A stretch of DNA of 64,000 bases, taken from positions 1,054,001 through 1,118,000 of the forward strand of contig PUFA01000225.1 of NCBI GenBank assembly GCA_003508835.1, read 5' to 3'. The stretch comes from Eonycteris spelaea. Its lineage: Eukaryota > Chordata > Mammalia > Chiroptera > Pteropodidae. The position numbers were made by a program, and so were the translations under genes. The notes under the pieces were generated by a model. That model saw nothing but the letters and a program-made list of their open reading frames with translations. It did no database searches and was not told the DNA's origin. Positions 24,301 through 36,100 of this stretch are shown here, one piece after another (position 1 is the stretch's first letter; each line of letters begins with the position of its first letter).

Positions 24301-24654
24301 GTCTAAAAAATTAGTACGTTTCAACAAACGTCATAGAAAATTTTAGATATAAGACATTTTGAAAATTAATATAAATTTAAAAATATGAAAGTCTCTGTGC
24401 TTATGGACCTTGTAATCTAGTTGGGAAAACAAAACCAACACACAAAACAGTAAGTGAATGTAAAATAAGTCTTAAGCTGTGTAATTTATCATGTCATCGA
24501 AGACTATCATTTTGTCTTTCACCCTATACTTCTCTATAGGCATCCAGTCACATATTGAATCATCTACTGTTATCTGAAAATGCCACATTCTCCCTTGCCT
24601 GCCTACCAGTTCACTCTCTGTCCTCTAACTGGAGTGGTTTTCTCCTCTGTTTTC

Positions 24655-24780
24655 ACTTCTTTTAGGCATTTACTTAGGAGTGGAATTGCTGGGTGATATG
24701 GTAATTCCAAGTTTAACTTTTTGAGGAAACAAATTTTCTGCAGTAGTTACACGGTTTTACATTCCCACAGCCTTTTTCTG
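24655..24780 (-). mobile_element. L1 fragment, reverse orientation
   Basis: It reads in reverse complement as the L1 ORF2 stretch with CACCCAGCAATTCCACTCCT and CCTCAAAAAGTTAAAC. It forms the L1 part of arm B of the inverted duplication. Confidence 0.65.
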
Positions 24781-24796
24781 CCCACCTTTTTCCAAT

Positions 24797-24880
24797 CCAC
24801 TGACTTGATTTCGACCTGTTATGCTGCAACAGCTTATTTCATAGGGTAACCGTTAAGACTAAATGAGTTATATATAAATC
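24797..24880 (-). repeat. Arm B of imperfect inverted duplication
   Basis: This is the reverse complement of 22174-22265 with few differences over about 85 bases (CCAATCCACTGACTTGATTT on the + strand). The spacer between arms is about 2.5 kb. Confidence 0.6.
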
Positions 24881-24969
24881 TAGAGGTAGATTCAATCGAA
24901 GCCTCTCCATGTCTTTGAAGATTTCCAGAGCCTTCCTAGACAAAGTTCAGTGCTTCCTCCTATGACGAA

Positions 24970-25215
24970 GGTATATTTTTGTTAAAGCGCCCCAGGTTCT
25001 AATATGCAGCATGGTTGGGAACCACCAGGTTGAGGCACCAAACTAGCGGGAGCATGGGAGTCATGTGGGGCACTAATTAAAAGGGTAGATTTCCTGGCCC
25101 CACCTCAGATCTTTGAAACAGAATTTCCAAGAGAGAGGCCTGGAAATCTATATTTTAAAACAAGTACCCACAGGTGATTCCTATGATCAAGCCCGTTTAG
25201 GAAACCCTGAGCTAG
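24970..25215 (+). mobile_element. hAT-Charlie MER-type element
   Basis: The layout GTTGGGAACCACCAGG, CTGGCCCCACCTCAGATCT, GAAATCTATATTTTAAAACA and CAGGTGATTCCTATGATCA is that of a small hAT-Charlie element. Degraded. Confidence 0.5.
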
Positions 25216-27394
25216 GGATAATCAAATGACAGTAAACACAGAGGGCAGTTTGAAACTAGATAATCTGGTTTGCAAAATACAACATTTTGCATCCTGGCTC
25301 AGAAAAGATAAAGCTTATTCATGTTTGGCTGATGGCCCACTTTGGGGATGCTGCTCCTGAGATAGGCTCCCCACCAGCACCCACTGGTGCAGAGGCTTTC
25401 CATCTTTAACCCTTTGCAGTTAGGAGTACCCTCACACTCTGTGAAGTCTAGACTTCAGTGTGGATCCCAGAGAACCCGAGCTGCCTCTTCCAGATGCCTA
25501 GTCTCTATTTGTGGCTCTTTTCAGTGAAATCATAATATTCCTACTATGTTCACGGAATGTTCCAAACACTGTATAATCTCTAATCCTCACAGCATGTCTG
25601 AGAAAGGGAATAGTGCCTCTATTTTATAGATTTAGCTCAGAGACATAAAGGAGCTTGCCCAAAGATACACACCTTATATGACTGAGCATGGATTCAAACT
25701 CAAGTGATTGCAAAGCTGTGGCACCTTCCACTTGGCCTCTTAAAGATTATTTTCTCTACCTCCAGTTATAGTTCACCAGATTATTTTGCTTGCTGCTAAG
25801 TCTTCCCAGGTATACCCAGTCATTTCAGAACTGCAACTCCAAAATGCCTGGAATTAGCCTGCCTAGAGGAATCCCAGGGAGAGAATCCAGGGGCCATTGG
25901 GAAAGGGGAACTTCGTTAGACAGAAGCAAAGGGTAAAGTGAGACCAACTAGCTCTGAGCACAAATGGCCATACTTCCCCAACCCACCCCATCACTACATC
26001 CTCCTAGAACTGAATGAAGCCGGAAGGGGATATCACCTTAGTTCTGGGTAGCAGGAAAGAAGTTGACGTCTGAGAGGGAGACAGCAGGGGAGGGATATGG
26101 CAAGGGAAAAATGGGAGGGGATACCCTCCCCCAGCAGAAACAAAGAAAAGTTTCCATCCATGTTGGGCTAGTCTTGTGACTATAACACACTGGTTAGGGG
26201 ATCCAGGATTTATAGGGCTCTGGAAATTTATAATGTTTCAGGATGAATATCCAGTTGGTCCATGGAGAAGCCATTGGTAGATAGCAGCTGTCCATGAAGG
26301 AAAGCAGTGGGGGCTGGAGGACCTCAGGATGGAGGCTAAGTGAACCATATAATAGGAAAAGTGCCAAGCAAGACTGAAGAAGGCCGCCCCACAGAAATGC
26401 TTTCCTCGTGCTTCTCCACAGGGCCCTGGCGGTCAGCAACACCTCCCCCAAATCTCCCACCTCCACTAATAATCTCATGTTCTAAGTGAAACATTTTTAT
26501 ATGCTACACAAAAGCCATTTCATAACATGTCATCTAGCCCTTCTCCAGCTAGACTGCTATCCTATATAGAAAATTCTGGAACTACTACTACTAGCCTCAT
26601 TGCCTTCTGAAAAACCTGGGGAAGGGATGCTGTGAGTTTGTTAGAATGTTGCAAGAAGGAAATCTCTCTGCTAGAGTAATGGGGATCGGCCAGAGACTTC
26701 TGACCTGATGCGGAAGCAGCTACAGCTAAAGGAGGAGGAGAGAACACTGGGGGGAAAGACAGTGACAGAAAAATGCTGTGGAGTGCGACAAGCCTGGGAA
26801 AAGACTTCCTGGAAAAGAAGGGGCTTAATAGTCTCCCATCTTCAGGTTGTACATTACAGGCCAAGAAAAAGTGAAACCAGATCTGTTAAAAAAAAAAAAA
26901 AAAAAAGATTTCCCAGTTAGGAGGTAGGAAAAAGACCCTGCAAAGATACCTCCTTCAGAGAGGGAAATGTTTCTAAGGATAGAAGTGCTCTTTGGCTAAC
27001 AAGTTTTAGGAGAGGGCATGTCTTGTGAGAGGAGGAGGGCCTAATTGACATCTGGAGGTTCTTGCCACACAAAGGTCCACTGTTATGCTCACCCTCACTG
27101 TCTCCTTGACACAACCCCCTCCACCCCACCTGAGTCTCTCTTTCTGAAACTTCTGGCTGGCTTGCTACCTGCTACTAGTTCCTGTCTTTTCATCTGTGAC
27201 TCTGCTCCCTACATCTGTGCTTCTCTCTTTGCAGACTGTAGCTATTTCTGCTTTTTCAGTAGGGAAGGGCTGGGTGTCTTCACCTTCCCAGAATCACAGG
27301 TGTCTGGGCTAGAAGGATCCCTCTAGCCCCTCTTCGTTTTTACCCTAGGGATCAGCACAGCACATGGCAAACTACCTGGATGAATCTCATCCAT
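25216..27394. other. Intergenic, mostly unique
   Basis: A MIR copy lies at about 25530-25730 (GAAATCATAATATTCCTACT onward to CCCAAAGATACACACC). An A18 run at about 26888-26906 ends a stretch I cannot classify. The open frames at 26194-26478 and 26562-26864 have no recognisable domain. Confidence 0.45.
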
Positions 27395-28470
27395 CTCATC
27401 CATTTCATTCATTCAATACATTTATTGAGTACCTACTAAGCACCAGGAGCTGGGAATACGCTAGCGATTGAAATAGACATAGAGCATATAGTCTTGTACC
27501 AATGGCTCTGAGGCTTCAGAAGATCCCCCAACTGAGGTCTTCTGTATTTATACACTCACAGAAATATTTGCAATACCTATTTGAGATATGTATAAAGAAC
27601 TCCTACAAAGCAATAAGACGGAAAGCCTAAGAAAAAATTGGCCCCCAAAAATGGACAAAATGCTTGAACAGATAGCCAAGTAGCAAATAAACATATGAAA
27701 GGTGCTTAAACCTCATTGGCTGTCTCATTTAAACCACAGTGAGATACCACTACACACCCACCCAAATGGCGAAATTTTAAAAATCTTTTTAGATTGACAA
27801 GACAAAGTGTTTATAAGGATGTAGAACAACTGGAACTCTGAGATACCACTGGCAGGAGTGTAAATGAACATGAGCACTTTGGAAAATTATTTAGTAGCAT
27901 TTACCAACACTTAAACATATACCTACTCTACAACCCAGTAATTCTGTTTCTAGGTATATATCCAACAGAAACGCAGACACAAACAAAATTGTTATAGCAG
28001 AATTATTCATAAGAACCCCAAACTGGGAACAACCCAAATGTCCATCAACAGAGTAATAGATAAACAACTTGTATATTCATTTAATGGCATACTGTACAGT
28101 AATGAAAGTGAATGAGCAATTGACTCCACAATGTTGTGCATAAACTTCTCAAACATAATATTGAGTGAGGGAAGCCACATACAAAATAATACCTACTGAA
28201 TGGTTTCATTTATATAAAATTCAAAAGCAGGTGAAACTGATCTGTGGTGTTAGAGGTTACCTTTAGGAAGGAGGGTGTGGTACTGACTGGGAGGGGATAT
28301 AAGGAAGGCTTCTGGGTGCTGCTAGTAATTATTTAATTCTTGATCTGGGTGAAAGTTATATACCCATGTTCACTGTATCATAACTTGTTGGCCTTTACAC
28401 TAAGACTTTGTGTACTCTTTCCATGACTGGTATGCTTCGATTAATTAAAAAACACAGGAGAGAACTGTTT
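27395..28470 (+). mobile_element. L2-like piece followed by L1 3' fragment
   Basis: About 27400-27480 carries TTCATTCAATACATTTATTG and GAGTACCTACTAAGCACCAG, typical of an L2 or related 3' part. From about 27540 the text is L1 ORF2 sense (AACAGATAGCCAAGTAGC, CACCCACCCAAATGGCGAAA, GGGTGAAAGTTATATACCCA). Confidence 0.65.
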
Positions 28471-29429
28471 TCAGTTGGGAAAAAAATAAAAGTGAGAAAG
28501 GAATAGGAGGGCGACCAAGATTCTACATACAGGTGGCTGAACTGTGACAAGATTAAAAGGGAGTGAGAGGACTGCTGAAGGGAGCAGGGCAGGAAGTGAT
28601 TCCAACCCGATTGAAAAGTTTCCAGGTACTTCAGCCTTAATTCCTCAACCAACCCGACACCGCCTTTCCAAAAACGAATCCTTTGGGGTGAAGCCCACTG
28701 TTTCCTGGTACAGCCACTATTTCTGTCTCCAGGCTGAGACCCAGTATTGGAAGCCAAACTAGGGGTTCTAAGACACTGACATTTCTTCTGCTAGGTCCTA
28801 TGAAACTGCAGGCCATTGATGCAAATGTCCCAGCAGCTAAACTGGAATAATCCTAAATAGAGGAGTGGGAGGTGGGGGGCCGGGTTGTATGTGTTTATTA
28901 TACTTATCCAAAAGAAATTACCTGCTCAGCGTGCTCTCGCTCTCTATCCCGCCTTCCCGCCTCCACCCCCCGGCCCCGCCCCCACCCCCGTCACACCTCC
29001 ATTCCAAATTCCATCCAGGGATCTGGAGTCACGTTCGAGTGCCTCCTGAGCCACTTTCCGGGAGGGAAAGGACAGGAAGGAACCACTGGTCACAGGTTCC
29101 AGTGACAAGAGGGGAAAACCTGAGGGTGGTGGTTCCTTTCTGGGGGAGGTCACACCCCTTGCACAAAAACATCCCAAATAAAATTGGTACTGAGTTTGCG
29201 CTGGATCGGTAGAGATACCCCAGGGAGGAAGTGGCAAAAGGCGAAACGGGAACACCTCTCTTTGATCCCACAAGGTGCGTCAGGGAAAGTTGGATTTTGT
29301 TTAGGCCGGGATGGAGACATCTCTCCCCATGCTGCCACAGGATCAGTGGGGCAGAGGAAGCCAGGTTCCACTCCGCCCCGACCTCAGGTGGTGAGTGTGG
29401 GACTCCAGCCGTGAGTCTGACTTCTTTCC
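28471..29429. other. Region upstream of SLC41A1 island
   Basis: A C-rich tract lies at 28940-28995 and GC content climbs toward 29.4 kb. No repeat is recognised. Overlapping open frames on both strands reflect base composition. Confidence 0.45.
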
Positions 29430-30600
29430 CTCCCACTCGCCCATCTCCACCCCTTTCGAGGCCGGGACTTTATTAAGGCCGGTTCCGTCGGGGCTGAGCC
29501 ATCTGCTTAGAGGAACGCGGGATCTGGCGGAAGTGCGAGGTGACGAGGCAACCAGAGAGAGCAGTGCCCAAGAACGAGGTAGGGATGCATGGTTCTCTTC
29601 GAGCATGGAGCGCGGAGGTGGAGCACGGGGTGGCTGCTGGAGCCCGCGGGCTCTTCAGGGAGGCGTCCCGGTCTTCCAGAAGGCCAGAGGCCAAGGAAAC
29701 ACTCAAGATGCCAGAGCAGCCGCTCACAGGCGCACACGCCTTTCGCCGGCGAGGGAGGCTCCGCGCGCGGCGGGCGGGCCCGAGGGAGCTGACACCGCAC
29801 GACATTCGCCAGGCAGCGGGAACCCGGCGGCCCGCGGAGGGGCGCTGGGACCCGCGCGGTCACCGCGCCGCGGGACCGCCGGCTCCCAGTTCCGTCACCC
29901 CACGCACCGCGTTTCCTCCGCGCCCCGCCTCTAGGCACAAAGCGAAGGAAAGGGGCCGAGGGAGGCGGAGCCCGTCCCTCTTCCGTCTCCAATTGGCTGC
30001 TTCAGCTGTCCATCCAGAATCTAATTTTGATGGGGGGGGTGCCCACCCGTCTGCCCCAGATCACGTTTGCCACTAGCAGCCAACCAGTCGAGCCTCACTC
30101 CGCGGGCCACAAGCGATTGGGGGGCGAGTGAGCTTGGCCCCACAGTCTCCCGTCCGGGTCTCCCCCGCCCGGGCCCAAGGCTCTATATCCTGCCGTACCC
30201 GGCCATCCCACCCTCCCCGTGGAAGCGAAGCAGCGGCCTCGCTACAGCGCAGAGGCGAAATGTAGCCAGCCGGGGATCGCGGCTGGACGCTCGCTTTGGC
30301 TGGGGGTGTAGGGGGTCACGCGGGGGCCGACGAGGACTGCCGAGGAAAAGGAGTGATGAGAAGAGGGGGAGCCCTGCACCCCCCGAGACCACGGGCCCCT
30401 GCTGCCACTCGTCCCCCTTCCTTCCAAACGAGGGGCAGGTCAGTCCTGTTGGGTCGTCCTGTGTGTTGAGGGGTGGGGGGAGGCTGCTAGGATATGGGGC
30501 GGGAGTCCTGGCGCGCAGCGCATTTGCTGAGTCTGAATCCGGGAGAGGTAGAGGAAGCCACACAGTTACTTCTTCCCCTCCCTCCGTTTGGGCATAGTGA
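29430..30600 (+). promoter_or_regulatory. SLC41A1: SLC41A1 CpG island with promoter and non-coding exon 1
   Basis: This stretch is dense in CpG, unlike its flanks. It carries CCAAT-type boxes (CTCCAATTGGCTG near 29990, CAGCCAACCAG near 30080, reverse form GCGATTGG near 30115), GC boxes, and a TATA-like CTCTATATCC near 30181. Two plausible exon 1 donors are GAG|GTAGGG at 29578/29579 and CAG|GTCAGT at 30438/30439, so the start of transcription is not fixed. Long open frames here are composition effects. Confidence 0.75.
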
Positions 30601-32123
30601 AACAGGTCTTTTGTGCCTCGGGGTATCCTGGTTCCGTTTTGCTTCTTTCATCCCAAGGCCTTAGTCCCGTTTGAAGTGTCTTTACTGGAAAGACTAGAGT
30701 GAGGGACTGGCTTCTATTACTGCCAGTCCCCTTTCAGGTTAGGTGGCCGGCCTGCCTGGAAGACAGGAGGAGGAAGGAAGGTCGACTTTAAGCAGACGCA
30801 GAAACTTTCCTGGCACAGGAGCAGTGGACTCTCCTGCTCAGAAATTTCCTTCTGGATCTCTAGTGAGGGTCTTTGAAAGAGCCACAGGACTAGATGGAGG
30901 AGACTAGAAAAGGGAGTCCTGGTGACTTTCTATGGTGATTCTCTATGGTGACTCCATAGAAAGACAAAACAACTCCCATGGGCCAGTTACTGTAGTTTGA
31001 CCTACCCTTTCCCAAACTGGGGTTGACTAATTGTGTGTTTACAATACTTAAGGACCTAGTCATCTCGGGAAATCCTCTTTAAAATTATTTTTTATTTATA
31101 AGGGCTGTTCTGGCGAAATGGAACGGGGTGGGATCAAGTCCTCTGGATTCTCTTAGGCAAGAAAAGTGGAGTCATTACAGCTAAAGAGGCATGCACTTGG
31201 GAGCAAGTGCATTTTGGCTTATGCTACTTTGTTTTTTGTTTTGCTTTTTAAAATTTTTTTAGTTGGTGCTTTTGTTTTTTGTTAAGAATTCCACTATATC
31301 CAACTCTCAGTAACCCTGGGGAACAGGGCGAACCTGAAGAACTGAAATGTGTGCATAATAACCAGTAGTTTTCCCTTCTTTCTCTTCAAACTGAGATAAC
31401 TCCCTTGTCCTATCTGACAAGCTCACAGGGCCCAGAGCAGGGGGAGAGAAATAGAGACAGAGGCTTGTATCCAAGTCAGCCAGCCTCTGAGCTTTTTGTA
31501 ACACTGTTGACTTTCAAGGGCAGGAGTGGGTTCCTCCGCCTCTGGCTCTTGGCCTTGGTCTGGCAGGCTTGCCCCATTGCCCAGAGAGTTCTCCTATTTT
31601 TTTTTCTCAGGGCTAGGGCACTTGGGGGTCTGGTGACCTTCACTCAGTGATCAGATTCTCCATTTATTCACCCTGTGTGGCTGTCTTGTGACTGTAAACA
31701 ATCGTATTCTACAGTGTGGCAGGGAGTTTGTGACTAAATTTATAACTGATCCCACTAGGAGACCACACCTAAATAATCTTAGGTTCTTAATTCAAGGAGG
31801 GCTCTCCCCCAGGACATCCCTGCCCACCCCAGGTTTCTGAGAAGACAATGCAAGTTCTGCACAGCATCTTCCCCATCCCAGGCTGCTGACCACTGTGGTG
31901 ATCCCTATGGGACAGTGGGTTGCTGGTTGGGGAAATGGCAGGGATAGCACCTGCTGGGCCTCCACATGTTGCAGTGCAGGGATGGGTAATTTTAGTGGAA
32001 AGACGGAGACAAATAGAAAGCTCTTTATGCCTGCTTTGTGTCTGCTTTTATGCCTCCCAGTACAAGCTGTCCCTTGCTGTATCATAGTGTTCTCTTTTTC
32101 TGTCTTCTTCCTTCCCACTTAAG
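30601..32123 (+). other. SLC41A1 intron 1
   Basis: This is mostly unique sequence with T-rich stretches at 31220-31290. It ends in a long pyrimidine tract (TCTTCTTCCTTCCC) before AAG at 32121-32123. Confidence 0.5.
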
Positions 32124-32795
32124 GTGTTCCAGACAGGTTCTCGTGACTTGAAGGACCAGGGATTTGGGGAGGTACAAGGTCTTCCCAGGAAGGAAAGAAA
32201 TCTCCAGAAGAAAGGAGGAAGACGACAGACGCTGCCCTGGGACCAGCAGAGACGGAGGAACTGTGAGGAGTTTGAGGAGCGGAAGGAGCTGGGCCAGAGG
32301 CGTGGGAAGGAGCCACAGCCCCAGGCCCAGGCTGCCTTTTAAAAGACTTGAACTTAAGCTACTTTTCATGAAAGAAGGGCCACCTCAGAGGGCACCCAAG
32401 ACGTAGCTGGGCTCTTCCACTCTGGATGCCCTCTGCTCTGAGGAGTCTGCTGCTGAGAACCAAAGATAAAGAGGCCAGATAAATTTCCCCCCTGACCAGC
32501 ACTGGCCGGCGGGAGTCAGGCATCCAGGCATCGGCACCCCTAGTGGCTGACTGTGGGGTCTGGTGAGGAGTTGCTGGTTCCCTCCAGCTTGTGGCTTCAG
32601 TGCTTGATGGGGCTGCCTGTCAGTAGATCAGTTTTTGCAGCTCCTGTTAGGAGCAGAGAGCCGTGGGAAGAGATCCTGCGGCACCCAAGCCTGGGTTCAC
32701 CCCAAGACTAAGTTCTTTCCTGAGTTAGAGAGGGAGAGAGAAGGCAAAAAGAGAGATAGAGGAAATTTTCCCCCTTACCCTCCTCCCTTCCCGTC
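32124..32795 (+). promoter_or_regulatory. SLC41A1: SLC41A1 5' UTR in exon 2, with three upstream ORFs
   Basis: The leader between the likely acceptor (32123) and the start codon is about 670 bases. It contains three complete upstream reading frames: 32368-32406 (12 codons), 32426-32482 (18 codons) and 32607-32711 (34 codons), all closed before the main ATG. Such leaders often dampen translation. An alternative acceptor at about 32132 would not remove them. Confidence 0.6.
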
Positions 32796-33170
32796 ATGTC
32801 CTCTAAGTCAGAGCCGAAGGACGTCCACCAGCTGAATGGGACTGGCCCTGCTGCCTCACCCTGCTCTTCAGATGGCCCTGGACGAGAGCCCTTGGCTGGG
32901 ACCTCCGAGTTCCTGGGGCCTGATGAGGCTGGGGTAGATGTGGTGGTGATTGAGTCTCGGGCCAACGCCAAGGGGATTCGGGAGGAGGATGCCCTGCTGG
33001 AGAACGGGAGCCAGAGCAACGAAAGTGACGACATCAGCACAGACCATGGCCCCACACCACCCTCACCGCTCAAGGAGACCTCCTTTTCCATCGGGCTGCA
33101 AGTGCTGTTTCCCTTCCTCTTGGCAGGCTTCGGGACTGTGGCTGCAGGCATGGTGCTGGACATTGTGCAG
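32796..33170 (+). CDS. SLC41A1: SLC41A1 first coding exon
   Basis: 125 codons from [15 protein letters not shown] to MVLDIVQ. It covers the Ser/Pro/Asp-rich cytosolic N-terminus and the first membrane helix. The long antisense frame at 32708-33310 is its shadow. Donor GTAGGA. Confidence 0.95.
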
Positions 33171-36100
33171 GTAGGACCTGGGTAGGGCAACTCTTGACTA
33201 TGAATCTGGGGCCACTTTTCCTCCTGGGAAGCTGACTCTTGGATCTTTCTCTCCACCTCCCTGTCAGAAGCAGCCGTTGCTTCCTGGAATACTGTTTCCC
33301 TTTGGATCATGTCCTCGGTTTCTTCTTGGTCTAGCTACTTTCTACAGAAGCCTCAAGAAAGCCCAGTAGCCCTGGGGAAGTAGTCAGGGCCATATTGCTT
33401 AACAGCTGCAGAATCAGTTCCAGAGCTCAGGCTTGGAGGAGGAGAAATGGACTGGGGCTATCCCCCTGGGGCATTCCTGCTGAGCTCTGGCTCAGCAGGA
33501 GCTATATAAAATGGGTCTTCTCTTTAGGCTTTCTTTTTCCTTCATTTCGGGTTTCAAGGACACCCATAGTAGAAAGCTCAGTTTCAAGTCTCCCCTCTAT
33601 CCCCCTGCTGGGCAGGAATTTGTCAGGCTGCCAAGAGGGTCTCAAATTAAGTGAGAAAGTTCTTAAAGGCATTTGTGTTGCTTATCTGCCTGTAACCTTG
33701 GCACTGATCTCCTTGGGGAATGGGGGTGGGAACATGCCATCTGATGCAAGATTGGGGGGGGGGTGGCATGATAAGACATAAAAGTGCTAATTATATGATA
33801 TAAATGGGGGCAAAATGTAACCAGACCTAGGCAGAACTCTCCTCTTTGCTCCTTACCTGTCTTCATGAACCTGCCTTGGGCAAAGAAGGCTCATTTGGAG
33901 GCAACTGGGTAGAATTAAGGGTAAGAATTGGCAGGTCCTGGAAGATAAGAGCCAGGGATATGCTATGTTAGCATATTGTGGGTTAGGACTTAGCCAGAAC
34001 CTCCGGATTCAAGAGACAATGTTTTCTTTCTAGATAAAAGTTTTTGAAATACAAAGGCACACAGAGCTTTCCAAAGATGCTGGCTTTATCTAAGTTAATC
34101 ATTAGCAAGTATCATATTCCTGCTGAGTGCTGGGCTCTGTCCTAGGTACTTGGAGAACTACAAAGGCCAATGTGTATATGGGAGCATCTACAAAGATGAA
34201 AGTGGATGGCAAGCGTGGGCTTGGGCAAAAGTGGATTGGCAAAGAAGCATTCTCCCCTGTCTGGCTTGTTCCTGTGGCTGTGGACATTCCTCGGCAGGAC
34301 ACTTAGTTTCTGTCTCACTTGACCAATCCTTTCTCACACTTTGTACAGCTCTCTATATCTTGGAGTTGCCCTCTGGCTGTTCTCCTTGGACCTAGAGGAT
34401 ACTTGTGGGTGGGAGGGTGGGGGGTGGCTCAAGCAGGTAAAGGCAAGGCTTACTTTAATCTGATCTGAAAGGTCAACTCCAGCCCCACTTTCCAGATTCT
34501 CTCACAGCCTGTGCTTAGAGTTTATCTCTAGGGATTTCAGTCTTCTTAATGTCTTGACTCCAGCTCTTCCTGACTGTGACTTTCTCCCCTGCTGCTACCC
34601 TCAGGAAGGGGTAGGAGGCTCAGGAAGGAACACTGTAAGGCAGGTGGGAGGAACTGAGAGATAGAAGGATAAGGAAGAGGTATTGGCAGGGCCACTGAGG
34701 TGGGAGACAGGGTGATTGCTCTGAATCAGGATTATTTCTGAGTGAGGGGTGCCCAGTATCATCCCTCACCACCAGAATATCAAGGATCAATCAGCGCCCC
34801 TCCCCCACCACCAATGACAAAGAAAGACCAGGGAGAAGAGCTGCATTTCTGAGAAGCAGTGAAATATGTAGCTTCTCCCCCTCCCCCCACCCACCCCACC
34901 CCACCCCCGCAAATTGGGGCTATTCTTCCTGGAACACACCCTTTTCCACCCCCAGCAGAGCAGGAAGGTGTGGGTGAAGATTTGGCTGACAGCTTAGCTG
35001 ACCGGTTTGATTCAGGGGCAGGCACTCCCAGCCAGATGGATAGGATGGGCCCGAATTAAGCCAAAGGAGGAAAGACACACTGTCTGCCCCTGCCACATAT
35101 TACCCACTGCTGACCTCAGGACCACCCTGCTTCTGAGCTGCTTCTCCATTCATCACCTATGTCTCTTCCTGGAGTATGTTCACAAGTCTGTCAGAGGCTC
35201 TTCACTCCCATCCCACTCCCTACCCGCCCCCCCCACCCTCCCCCTGAGTTGCATCTTTGAGAGGATTTTGTGGGTGAAGAAAGTATGTGTGTAGGAACTG
35301 GCTACTCTGACCCAAGTGCCAACTCAGGGCTTTGCTGAGCTGGGGTCTGGTCATGTGAGGTTGCAGGCAGTATTCTGTGCAGACTGGGAAGACTTGCATA
35401 GGGGCTGTTATTTGGCTGCTTGTTCTCCTTGCCTGTCTCTCTGGTAACCAGTGCTACTAAAACCCCACGCATTCTAGGTCCTTGTGTAGTTAAAAGGAGG
35501 GGAAGGAAAAGGGATTTGGGGAGTGCTTATAGTGGTAGCCAGAGGGCTTAGCTGGGTTTCATGCATTTTTTTTTTCCTTGAAGAATCATAAAGACAAACA
35601 ATATTCCTCAGAAACACTTGAGAAACTATTACTTATGGACACATGGAGTATTTCTTTCTGTTCTCGTTCACTGGGCCAGTATATACACCTTGCATATGCC
35701 TACCTGGAAAACCAAGCTTTTCACAGAGCTGGCAGCTGGGAAGCTGGAGGGGGCAGATGTTTGCGGTGAGGAGGGGCTTGGAGGCTGTGCTCAGAAGGAG
35801 TTCGAAAGCCCACAGTCAGCCACCTTCCTGAGGGGAGGGGGCGGAGGGAAGTTCTTGCCTCTCTGGAGCTGTTTGTCCAGTTTAGGAAGAGAAGGAAGAG
35901 GCAATGCAGAGCAAGGCCGGGCCTGCGGGAGTGGAACCACAGCGGTGTGCACCAGGGTATGCACCAGCCTCCGATAGTAAACAGTCCCTGAGTTCTTCCA
36001 GGACAGATGGGGCTCACTGAGGCTGCCTTCTCTCTGGGTGGGCCAGGGGTGAGAAGGGATTTGCATCCTTCATCTGGAAGGGGCTGGCTCTTACTATGGG

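Noticed and set aside
29395..30597. Long overlapping open frames (176-179 codons) in the CpG island
   Set aside because: GC-rich DNA has few stops. The frames overlap on both strands, have low-complexity Arg/Pro/Gly-rich translations and match no family I know.
32708..33310. 200-codon open frame on the minus strand
   Set aside because: It is antisense to the well-supported first coding exon of SLC41A1 and has no domain of its own.
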